In this document: positions 1 through 6,202 of the stretch, one piece after another
How positions within the stretch are numbered: the first letter of the stretch is position 1
Layout of the letters: every line of letters starts with the position of its first letter
Source of the DNA: Methylobacterium sp. J-090
GTDB taxonomy: Bacteria; Pseudomonadota; Alphaproteobacteria; Rhizobiales; Beijerinckiaceae
Direction of reading: 5' to 3'
NCBI RefSeq assembly: GCF_022829345.1
Contig: NZ_JAKSXV010000049.1
Coordinates: 1-34,460 of the forward strand
Length of the DNA stretch: 34,460 bases
Made by a program: the position numbers and the translations under genes
Notes under the pieces: generated by a model
Database searches by the model: none
Seen by the model: the letters and a program-made list of their open reading frames with translations, nothing else
Told to the model about the DNA's origin: nothing

Positions 1-1038
1 GGCTGCACCTGGGGCTGGTACGCCTACGATGCCGCCCTGAACCTGATGTATTACGGCACCGGCAATCCCTCGACCTGGAATCCCGCCCAGCGCCCCGGCG
101 ACAACCGCTGGGCCCAGTCCATCGTCGCCCGCGATCCCGACACGGGCCGGGCGCGCTGGCTCTACCAGATGACGCCCCACGACCAGTGGGACTACGACGG
201 CGTCAACGAGATGATCCTCACGGACCAGGCGATCGACGGCCGCACGCGCCCGCTCCTGACGCATTTCGACCGCAACGGCTTCGCCTACACCCTGGACCGC
301 GCGACCGGCGAACTCCTGGGCGCCGACAAATTCGATCCGGCGGTGAACTGGGCGACCCGGATCGACCTCGATCCCGCCTCGACAACCTACGGCCGGCCCG
401 TCCTCGATCCGCGCTACGCCCCCGAGCGGACCGGCGAGGACGAGACCACGCCGGGCATCTGCCCCGGCGCCATCGGCGCCAAGAACCAGCAGCCGGCCGC
501 CTACTCGCCCCGGACGCACCTGTTCTACGTGCCGACGAACCACATCTGCATGACCTACGAGCCGTTCCGGGTGACCTACACCCCCGGCCTGCCCTTCGTC
601 GGCGCCACCCTGAGCCTGCAGCCGCCGCCGGGCGACAGCCACACCGGCAGCCTCACGGCCTGGGACGGGGTGCGCGGGCGGATCGCGTGGTCGATCTCCG
701 AGCCGTTCTCCGTCTGGTCGGGCGTGCTCGCCACGGCCGGGGACGTGGTGTTCTACGGAACCCTCGAGGGCACCCTCAAGGCCGTCGACGCCCGGACCGG
801 CCGAGAGCTCTACCGCTTCAAGACCCCGTCCGGCATCGTCGGCAACGTCACCACCTACACCCATCGCGGCCGGCAATACGTGGCGGTGCTCTCCGGCGTC
901 GGCGGCTGGGCCGGCATCGGCCTCGCCGCCGGCCTCACCGACCCCAACGACGGCGCCGGGGCGGTGGGCGGCTACGCGGCCCTGTCGAACTACACGGCGC
1001 TCGGCGGCCAGCTCACGGTGTTCGCCCTGCCGGAGTGA
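1..1038 (+). CDS. PQQ-dependent alcohol dehydrogenase, XoxF/ExaF type (3' part, 5' end outside window)
   Basis: C-terminal ~345 residues of a quinoprotein methanol/ethanol dehydrogenase; the frame is open from base 1. These periplasmic beta-propeller enzymes oxidise primary alcohols with PQQ and pass electrons to cytochrome c. Visible family signatures are TWGWYAYD and YYGTGNP near the left edge, [13 protein letters not shown], the NHICMTYEP segment, and the closing SGVGGWAG plus [11 protein letters not shown]. The DYD pair within HDQWDYDG matters: calcium-dependent MxaF enzymes carry Ala at the second Asp, while lanthanide-dependent XoxF/ExaF enzymes carry Asp there. Lanthanide dependence is therefore inferred. 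The C-terminus resembles ExaF more than the XoxF I recall, but the two cannot be separated with certainty. The stop codon is the first triplet of a ~110-bp hairpin repeat. Confidence 0.93.
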   Translation, partial: GCTWGWYAYDAALNLMYYGTGNPSTWNPAQRPGDNRWAQSIVARDPDTGRARWLYQMTPHDQWDYDGVNEMILTDQAIDGRTRPLLTHFDRNGFAYTLDRATGELLGADKFDPAVNWATRIDLDPASTTYGRPVLDPRYAPERTGEDETTPGICPGAIGAKNQQPAAYSPRTHLFYVPTNHICMTYEPFRVTYTPGLPFVGATLSLQPPPGDSHTGSLTAWDGVRGRIAWSISEPFSVWSGVLATAGDVVFYGTLEGTLKAVDARTGRELYRFKTPSGIVGNVTTYTHRGRQYVAVLSGVGGWAGIGLAAGLTDPNDGAGAVGGYAALSNYTALGGQLTVFALPE

Positions 1039-1144
1039 AGTCTGGGTTCGAAGGGATCATCCCTTCGCGGGTCCAGGGCAGAGCCCTGGGACAATGTCGG
1101 GCTCTGCCCGACACCCGCCGAAGGGCTTGCCCTTCGGAATCCCG
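1036..1144 (+). repeat. Four-hairpin dispersed repeat, copy A
   Basis: About 109 bp starting exactly at the dehydrogenase TGA. It can fold into four successive stems: 1049-1055/1061-1067 (cgaaggg), 1073-1079/1083-1089 (ccagggc), 1096-1102/1106-1112 (gtcgggc) and 1118-1126/1129-1137 (ccgaagggc). A second copy lies at 4234-4343. Every difference between the copies falls in loops or spacers. It probably acts as a transcript end or as a REP/BIME-like element; this is inferred. Confidence 0.85.
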
Positions 1145-1585
1145 TTACGCGGGATCCTCCTCCGACGGGGCGTAGACCGCGTCGCCGAGGCGCCGCAGGG
1201 GACCGCCGGGGCCGGAGCGCTTCCACAGGCGGGTGTTGAGGGCGGCCACCGGATCGTGGCCGGGCAGGTCGAAGCCCCGGGCCGTGAGGCCGGGCAGGAT
1301 CTCGCCGGCATGCAGGGGCCGGCCGGCCTCGTGCAGGAGGTCGAGGGCGGCGGCGACGAGCGCCCGGCCGTGGCGGCGGGCGGCGGCGATGTCCTCGCCC
1401 GGGCGCGCCTCGGAGTCGACGGGCGGCCGGGGCTCTGCCGCGACGGGAGACGGCGCGGCGCCGGCACCGAGGCGGCGGCCGAGTTCGAGGTAGAGGGCAT
1501 GGTCGGCGATCTGCCGGTCGAGGGCGTCGCGCTGCCGGCGCAGGGCGGCCAGGGCGGCCTCGATCGCGGCCTCGTTCGGAAACAT
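1145..1585 (-). CDS. Small HARE-HTH-like DNA-binding protein
   Basis: 146-residue protein. Residues 4-40 form an Ala/Arg/Leu-rich helix that looks like a coiled coil. A Pro-rich linker follows (about 42-62). The C-terminal half (about 70-138) has the pattern LLHEAGRPLHAGEI, then ALNTRLWKR and LGDAVYAP, which resembles the winged-helix HARE-HTH domain found in the RNA polymerase delta subunit, ASXL and restriction-linked proteins. DNA binding is thus inferred. The ATG at 1585 is preferred over an in-frame GTG at 1597 because GGAGAG lies about 5 bases upstream of it. The gene is downstream of and co-directional with the RepA-like gene, about 105 bp away. Paired GAATATTC palindromes sit just upstream of its start, suggesting its own promoter and possible autoregulation. 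Confidence 0.72.
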   Translation of the reverse strand: MFPNEAAIEAALAALRRQRDALDRQIADHALYLELGRRLGAGAAPSPVAAEPRPPVDSEARPGEDIAAARRHGRALVAAALDLLHEAGRPLHAGEILPGLTARGFDLPGHDPVAALNTRLWKRSGPGGPLRRLGDAVYAPSEEDPA

Positions 1586-1597
1586 CGATCTCTCCAC

Positions 1598-1642
1598 GGA
1601 ATATTCTGAATGATCGCCATTGACGGCTTACCAGAATATTCC
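1598..1642. promoter_or_regulatory. Double GAATATTC palindrome, probable operator
   Basis: ggaatattctg at 1598-1608 and its exact reverse complement at 1632-1642 form an 11-bp inverted repeat with a 23-bp spacer. Each arm also contains the self-palindrome GAATATTC. The centres are 35 bp apart. The site lies immediately upstream of the Shine-Dalgarno sequence of the HARE-HTH-like gene and is unusually AT-rich for this genome. An operator role is inferred. Confidence 0.55.
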
Positions 1643-1690
1643 ATTGAGACAACGGAATTTGCGTGATTCCGCAGTTTCCGGGGCGACGCG

Positions 1691-2779
1691 TCAGGCCGCC
1701 GCCGCCTTCCGGGCCGGCTTGCCGGCGCGGGGCGGGATCAGCAGGGCGCCGGCATCGGCGGGCTGGAGCAGCATGCCGTTGTCGTCGAGCCGGATCGGCA
1801 GCTTCGGAAACACCTCCTGGAGGTGGGCGAGATCCGCCTTGAACGCCTGGCGGAAGCTGCGGAGGCTGGCGTTGTCGGCCCCGAACTGCCGGTGCAGGTT
1901 GTCCCAGGTGAGGCGTAGGGGCCGCTGCAGGGCGCGCAGGCGGTAGCCGACCCAGAACAGCAGGTCGAGCTTGCGCGCCGAGCCCGAGAACGCCCGGGCG
2001 GCCCGGATGTCGACGGGCAGGGCGTGCTGGATCAGGTTGTCGTAGAAATCCTGGTGGAACTGGACGCTCTTCTGCCAGACCACCCCGTCGGCGCCCTGGG
2101 GCAGCCACAGGTCGAGCTGGCGGAACGGCGGGACGTTGAGGGTGCTGGCGCTGCCCGCCCCGTCCCACAGGCCGATCTGCAGGGTGCAGGCGGCGAGCCT
2201 GGCCAGCTGCTCCTTGAACTGCCGGATGGTGCCGCGCTCGCCCCCGGTGACGGCGAACCCCATCTCCTTCATGAAGCCCGACAGGCTGTCGGCCACCGCC
2301 ACCGTCGGGCTGCGCTGGCGCACGGCCTCGGTGCAGAGGTGCAGGAGCACGAGGCGGGCCTTGGGTCCGTAGGGCAGGCCCTGGAACTCCATCTCGCCCG
2401 TGGCCGGATTCTTCAGGCGTCCGGCGAGGAGGCTCAGGGAATTCCTGCCGTACTCGCGAAAAAACTCGCGGGCGTCGCCGGGGTCGCGGTAGGGCAGGCC
2501 GCAGAGCGCCAGCACGGAATGGATGTGCTGGAGGTTTTCGGGCCCCGTCGGCTCGTTCTCGATGACCTCGCGCACGGCGTCGCGCCGGCGCTGGTCGCGG
2601 CCCATGGCCTGGCGGCGCCCGGCCACGGCCCCGCGGGCGGCGGCCTCGGCGTCCCGGGCCCGCTGCCGGTGCAGGATGGTCTCCGCGATGGTGGCGAACA
2701 GGAAGCCGCCGCGCGCCGCCTCGACCTCGGCCAGGAGGTCGGCGTCGCGGATGCCCGCCAGTGTGTCCTCGATCCCCAT
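1691..2779 (-). CDS. Plasmid-type replication initiator, RepA_C-like
   Basis: 362-residue protein resembling the 'plasmid encoded RepA protein' family of alphaproteobacterial plasmids. Recognisable parts are a helical N-terminal region, the central GLPYGPKARLVLLHLCTEA segment, then SLSGFMKEMGF with GTIRQFKEQLARL, and a C-terminal LDLLFWVGYRLRAL...LHRQFG stretch that looks like a winged-helix DNA-binding region. Such initiators bind iterons to open a plasmid origin. The ATG at 2779 is chosen because the product then begins MGIEDTLAGIRDADLL; upstream codons encode low-complexity sequence. Its Shine-Dalgarno is weak. Iteron-like repeats phased by 22 bp and an AT-rich tract lie directly upstream, as expected for a self-contained replicon. 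The surrounding genes are chromosomal, so it is either a captured plasmid module or a host-adapted initiator paralogue. The frame is intact. Confidence 0.8.
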   Translation of the reverse strand: MGIEDTLAGIRDADLLAEVEAARGGFLFATIAETILHRQRARDAEAAARGAVAGRRQAMGRDQRRRDAVREVIENEPTGPENLQHIHSVLALCGLPYRDPGDAREFFREYGRNSLSLLAGRLKNPATGEMEFQGLPYGPKARLVLLHLCTEAVRQRSPTVAVADSLSGFMKEMGFAVTGGERGTIRQFKEQLARLAACTLQIGLWDGAGSASTLNVPPFRQLDLWLPQGADGVVWQKSVQFHQDFYDNLIQHALPVDIRAARAFSGSARKLDLLFWVGYRLRALQRPLRLTWDNLHRQFGADNASLRSFRQAFKADLAHLQEVFPKLPIRLDDNGMLLQPADAGALLIPPRAGKPARKAAAA

Positions 2780-2885
2780 GAGCCCGGTGCAGTGCCTCGC
2801 CGCCGCCGCGGACCGATGTGGCGCCGCGAAGGCGGGACCATGCCCGATTCGGGGCGCGGGAGTCTCAGGGCAAGGCGGCGTCATC

Positions 2886-3035
2886 CCGGCTATCCACCGG
2901 CCGGGACTCGGGAATTCCACGCCGACGAGGCTCGGCCGGGGCCGGGCGAGGGGCCTGCGCAGAGTTCGATACGGGCCCGGATTCCGGGCTATCCCCGGAG
3001 TTCACCGGCCGGACCCGGTTTCCACGCCGATCCCG
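2886..3035. repeat. Degenerate direct repeat upstream of the iterons
   Basis: Two imperfect copies of about 50 bp, near 2886-2935 and 2984-3035, share a ggctatcc core, an accggccgg segment and a closing ttccacgccga. Copy one is followed by an iteron (2957-2973) and copy two ends at a degenerate iteron (3024-3040), suggesting an old ~100-bp duplication of the origin-like region. The ctatccacc at 2890-2898 loosely resembles a DnaA box (TTATCCACA); this is weak. Confidence 0.5.
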
Positions 3036-3139
3036 ATACGCGGATGCGCCGAATCCCATACGCCGACCCCCGAATCCCGCGCAGAGTTCGATACGGAGCC
3101 GCGCAGAGTTCGATACGCGGATGCGCAGAGCTCGATACG
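2957..3139. repeat. Iteron array (17-bp direct repeats, 22-bp phase)
   Basis: The 17-mer gcgcagagttcgatacg occurs exactly at 2957-2973, 3079-3095 and 3101-3117, and with one mismatch at 3123-3139. Degenerate copies lie at 3024-3040 (12/17) and 3046-3062 (13/17). Start-to-start distances are 22 (3024-3046), 33 (3046-3079), 22 and 22 bp, so successive sites fall on the same DNA face. This is the layout of initiator-binding iterons. The array lies upstream of the RepA-like gene and next to an AT-rich segment. Binding by that protein is inferred. Confidence 0.78.
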
Positions 3140-3182
3140 CGAACGGGGCTCAACCCCTTGTCGGGGAAGGCGTTTCGGCCGC

Positions 3183-3300
3183 CCCTTATAACCTTCATAA
3201 CTGACTCTCTGAGAATCCCTTACTGATACCTTTCCTAAGGGGATCGAGGGCCGTTCGGTTTAACGAACACACCGGGCAGAAGAGATTTTTGGGGGTTTTT
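3183..3300. other. AT-rich segment next to iterons (possible DNA unwinding element)
   Basis: This non-coding stretch has clearly lower GC content than its surroundings and contains ttataa, ttcataactga and runs of T. It also holds a small inverted repeat (gttcg/cgaac, 3253-3268, with a gtttaa centre). Placed between the iterons and mazG, it fits the easily melted part of an iteron origin; it could equally carry the mazG promoter. The region 2780-3366 contains no gene that I can support. Confidence 0.45.
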
Positions 3301-3366
3301 TGAAGGGATGCGCACCGGCTGTCCCGGATCTGTCCCCAGCCTCGCCCCTCCCCCGCCGGATCCGCT

Positions 3367-4236
3367 ATGGGTGCTTTCGCCCCTGCCGCAAACGTCCCGG
3401 AGTTCCCCTTGACCATCGACGCGCTCCTGACCCTGATGGCGGCCCTGCGCGACCCGGCGACGGGGTGCCCGTGGGACATCGCCCAGACCCATGCCTCCAT
3501 CGCGCCCTACGCCGTCGAGGAGGCGTACGAGGTGGTGGACGCCATCGCGCGGGACGATGCGGCGGACCTGCGCGACGAGCTCGGCGACCTGCTGCTCCAG
3601 GTCGTGTTCCACGCGCGGATCGCCGAGGAGGCCGGGCGCTTCACCTTCGCCGACGTGGTCGGGGCGATCGTCGCCAAGATGGTCCGGCGCCACCCGCACG
3701 TGTTCGCCCCTGACGGCGGCCCGGTTCCGGCGGGCTCGAGCCTGCGCGACCCGGCGGCGGTGGAGCGGCAATGGGCGGTGATCAAGGCGGCGGAGCGGGC
3801 CGGGCGGCCGACGCGCGACCCGGGGCCCCAGGACCCGGCGAGCCCCCTCGCCGGCATCGCCCGCGCCCTCCCCGCCCTCAGCCGGGCCGAAAAGCTCTCG
3901 GCCCGGGCGGCGACCTACGGCTTCGACTGGTCGGACCCGGCCGACGTCGTCGCCAAGGTCCGCGAGGAGACCGACGAGGTCGCCGATGCCATGGCCAACG
4001 GCACCCGGGCGGACGTGGCCGAGGAGGTCGGCGACCTGCTGTTCTCGGTGGCCAACCTCGCCCGCCACCTCGGAATCGATCCGGAATATTCCTTACATTC
4101 AGGGAATATGAAGTTCGAACGCCGCTTCACCGCCATGACGGCCCGCCTCACGGCCGAGGGGACGACGCTGGACGACGCCTCCCTCGAGACGATGGAGTCC
4201 GCCTGGACGGAGGTGAAGCGGGCCGAGAAGGGGTGA
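3367..4236 (+). CDS. mazG: Nucleoside triphosphate pyrophosphohydrolase MazG
   Basis: 289-residue MazG with two tandem all-alpha MazG domains. The enzyme hydrolyses (d)NTPs to NMP and pyrophosphate with Mg2+, cleaning the nucleotide pool, and influences (p)ppGpp-linked stress responses in E. coli. The N-terminal domain has LRDPATGCPWD followed by the metal-binding VEEAYEV (about residues 49-55) and DELGDLLLQVVFHARI. The C-terminal domain repeats the pattern as VREETDEV and EEVGDLLFSVANLARHLGID. Two starts are plausible: ATG 3367, and an in-frame TTG at 3409 with GGAG seven bases upstream that gives MTIDALLTLM, closer to the usual N-terminus. Its TGA opens hairpin repeat copy B. A perfect ggaatattcc palindrome at 4083-4092 lies inside the gene. 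Confidence 0.95.
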   Translation: MGAFAPAANVPEFPLTIDALLTLMAALRDPATGCPWDIAQTHASIAPYAVEEAYEVVDAIARDDAADLRDELGDLLLQVVFHARIAEEAGRFTFADVVGAIVAKMVRRHPHVFAPDGGPVPAGSSLRDPAAVERQWAVIKAAERAGRPTRDPGPQDPASPLAGIARALPALSRAEKLSARAATYGFDWSDPADVVAKVREETDEVADAMANGTRADVAEEVGDLLFSVANLARHLGIDPEYSLHSGNMKFERRFTAMTARLTAEGTTLDDASLETMESAWTEVKRAEKG

Positions 4237-4343
4237 AGTCGGGGTTCGAAGGGCCAGCCCTTCGCGGGTCCAGGGCGGAGCCCTGGAGGTCTTCGTCGGG
4301 CTCTGCCCGACACCCGCCGAAGGGCTGGCCCTTCGGAATCCCG
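4234..4343 (+). repeat. Four-hairpin dispersed repeat, copy B
   Basis: Same orientation and order of stems as copy A at 1036-1144, again beginning at a gene's TGA (mazG). The first stem is one base pair longer (cgaagggc/gcccttcg); loops differ (gga instead of aga in stem 2, tg instead of tt in stem 4) while the stems are kept. It lies between the convergent mazG and doxX-like genes and may terminate transcription from both sides. Confidence 0.85.
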
Positions 4344-4360
4344 GGATCGGGGTCCCGCCC

Positions 4361-4768
4361 TCACCCGGTCCGGCGGCGGGGCCAGTCGATGATGTGGGTG
4401 GCGTAGAGGGCCCACCAGACGAAGACCGGCTGAAACGCGAGGCGCGGCCCGTGGTACCACCACGAATCCGGCAGGCCCGCGACGGGGATGCCCTCCACCG
4501 CGTGCTTGATGTTGGCCGGGAACACGCAGATGGCGTAGAGGGCGAGCCCGATGCCGGCCCAGCGCCGGGTCGGCGGCCAGATCAGACCCGCGACGCCGGC
4601 GAGTTCGCAACACCCGGTGAGGATCACCACCAAGCGGGGCGCCGGCACCCAGTCCGGCATGATCGGCAGGAACGCGTCGGGGGCGGCGAGGTGCACGATC
4701 CCGATGAAGCCGTAGGCCGCCATCAGGGCGAGGCGCAGCCACAGCCGGGAATCGCGCGTCCCGGTCAC
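4361..4768 (-). CDS. DoxX-like integral membrane protein
   Basis: 135-residue hydrophobic protein with about four predicted membrane helices: LALMAAYGFIGIVHLAAP, VVILTGCCELAGVAGLIW, IGLALYAICVFPAN and FVWWALYATHIIDW. This fits the DoxX/DoxD-like family, whose roles are mostly unknown and sometimes linked to quinone or thiol redox. The start is GTG at 4768, overlapping the pabC stop as GTGA, so translation is probably coupled to pabC. It is the last gene of the pab operon. A PABA-related role is not supported by sequence; co-transcription is the only link. Confidence 0.78.
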   Translation of the reverse strand: MTGTRDSRLWLRLALMAAYGFIGIVHLAAPDAFLPIMPDWVPAPRLVVILTGCCELAGVAGLIWPPTRRWAGIGLALYAICVFPANIKHAVEGIPVAGLPDSWWYHGPRLAFQPVFVWWALYATHIIDWPRRRTG

Positions 4769-5598
4769 GGGCGCATGGCCGCGCGCAGGGCCTCGCCGAG
4801 GGCCGCGACGGCCGGATGCGCGGCGAACGGCGTCGCGCCGACGGCCCGCACGGGTGCGAGCCCGCGCAGGGAATTGGTCAGGAACACCGCGTCGGCGCCG
4901 AGGAATTCTTCGAACGCGAGGGGTTGTTCCGCCGCCGTGAATCCGAGGCTTGGGGCCAAGCGCAAAAGTTCGGCGCGGACGATGCCGGCGAGCACGCCCT
5001 CCGACAGGGGCGGGGTGACGAGGCGGGTGCCGAACAGGGCGAACAGGTTGCCGGTGCCGGCGCAGGCGACGCGCCCGTGGGTGTTGCGGAACAGGGCCTC
5101 GTCGAACCCGGCCGCCCGCGCCTCGGTCGCCGCCAGCACGGCGTCGAGGTAGCCCAGCGTCTTCCAGCGCGCGGCCGGCGAGGTGTCGTTGCGGCGGATG
5201 TTCGTGGGATGCAGCGTCAGGGACGCGAAGGGCAGGGCGGGCGGGAGCGCTGCTGCGCTCGCCCACAGGACCGGGCGCGGCTCGGCCGGGGGCGCGAGGC
5301 CGCGGGGTCCCGAGCCCCGGGTCACGGTGGTGCGGATCGCCGCGAAGGCTCCTGTCCCAATGGCCCCTGCCCCGCCGGCCACGGCCCGCATGGCTTGCGC
5401 GATCCGCTCCGGCGCCACCGCGAACCCGAGGGCCCGCGTGGCGGCGGCGAGGCGGGCGACATGGGCGGCCTCGAACACGAGGCGGCCGTCGATGGCGAGC
5501 GCCGTGTCGAACACCCCGTCGCCGAGGGTCAGGCCCCGGTCGGCGAGGTCGAACGGGGCCGTCGGCCCCGCGATGAGGGCGCCGTCAAACCAGAGCAT
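4765..5598 (-). CDS. pabC: Aminotransferase class IV, probable 4-amino-4-deoxychorismate lyase
   Basis: 277-residue fold-type IV PLP enzyme. Given its place after pabB and pabA, it most likely splits aminodeoxychorismate into p-aminobenzoate and pyruvate for folate synthesis. The N-terminus (MLWFDGAL, then RGLTLGDGVFDT) and the PLP-lysine segment RWKTLGYLDA (Lys146) are typical. It overlaps pabA by 14 bases and doxX by four. Oddity: where the family usually has a glutamate contacting the PLP ring nitrogen (V-x-E before the NLF motif), this protein has Cys179 in GRVACAGTGNLF. A branched-chain or D-amino-acid aminotransferase is the alternative, but context favours PabC. Confidence 0.88.
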   Translation of the reverse strand: MLWFDGALIAGPTAPFDLADRGLTLGDGVFDTALAIDGRLVFEAAHVARLAAATRALGFAVAPERIAQAMRAVAGGAGAIGTGAFAAIRTTVTRGSGPRGLAPPAEPRPVLWASAAALPPALPFASLTLHPTNIRRNDTSPAARWKTLGYLDAVLAATEARAAGFDEALFRNTHGRVACAGTGNLFALFGTRLVTPPLSEGVLAGIVRAELLRLAPSLGFTAAEQPLAFEEFLGADAVFLTNSLRGLAPVRAVGATPFAAHPAVAALGEALRAAMRP

Positions 5599-6202
5599 GC
5601 GACCGCACCGGCTCCCGCTCCGCGCGCCAGGCGCGGGCCAAGTCCAAGAAGTTGCCGAACAGGGCGTGGCCGTGCTCGGTCAGGACCGATTCCGGGTGGA
5701 ACTGGATGCCCCAGGTCGGGTGGCGGGTGTGGGACAGGGCCATCACCTCGCCCTCGGCCGAGACGGCGTCCACGGTGAGGGTCTCGCCCATGCCGGGCTC
5801 CGGCGTGACGATGAGGGAATGGTAGCGCCCCACCTGCATCGGGCTCGGCAGGCCGGCGAACAGGCCCTGCCCCCCATGGGTGATGGGGGTCGCCTGGCCG
5901 TGGAGGGGCCGGCCGGCGCGCGCGACCCGGCCGCCGAAGGCCGCGCCGATGGCCTGGTGGCCGAGGCAGACGCCGAGCAGGGGGATCTCGCCCGACAGGT
6001 CGCGGATGGCGGGGAGCGAGATGCCGGCCTCGGCGGGCGTACAGGGGCCGGGCGAGATCACCACGGCCTCGGGCGCGAGCGCCCGGATGCCCGGCACGTC
6101 GACGGCGTCGTTGCGCACCACCCGCACGGTCTGCCCGAGTTCCTCGAAGTACCGCACCACGTTGAAGACGAAGGAATCGTAATTGTCGATGACGAGGATC
6201 AC
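5585..6202 (-). CDS. pabA: Aminodeoxychorismate synthase glutaminase subunit
   Basis: 205-residue class I glutamine amidotransferase that supplies ammonia to PabB. It begins ILVIDNYDSFVFN after a GTG start at 6202, which overlaps the pabB stop (GTGA). The catalytic triad is visible: Cys79 in LLGVCLGHQAIG, and His169 and Glu171 in QFHPESV. The family also contains TrpG of tryptophan synthesis, and some bacteria share one subunit between both pathways. The overlap with pabB and pabC argues for PABA synthesis here, though dual use cannot be excluded. Confidence 0.93.
   Translation of the reverse strand: MILVIDNYDSFVFNVVRYFEELGQTVRVVRNDAVDVPGIRALAPEAVVISPGPCTPAEAGISLPAIRDLSGEIPLLGVCLGHQAIGAAFGGRVARAGRPLHGQATPITHGGQGLFAGLPSPMQVGRYHSLIVTPEPGMGETLTVDAVSAEGEVMALSHTRHPTWGIQFHPESVLTEHGHALFGNFLDLARAWRAEREPVRSHALV

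Noticed and set aside
2889..2899. DnaA box near the iterons
   Set aside because: ctatccacc matches the consensus only loosely and no second good site is present.
3024..3139. Repeat array considered as a CRISPR
   Set aside because: Units are 17 bp with spacers of only 5 bp (16 bp at one gap) at helical phasing, and no cas gene is present; iterons explain it.
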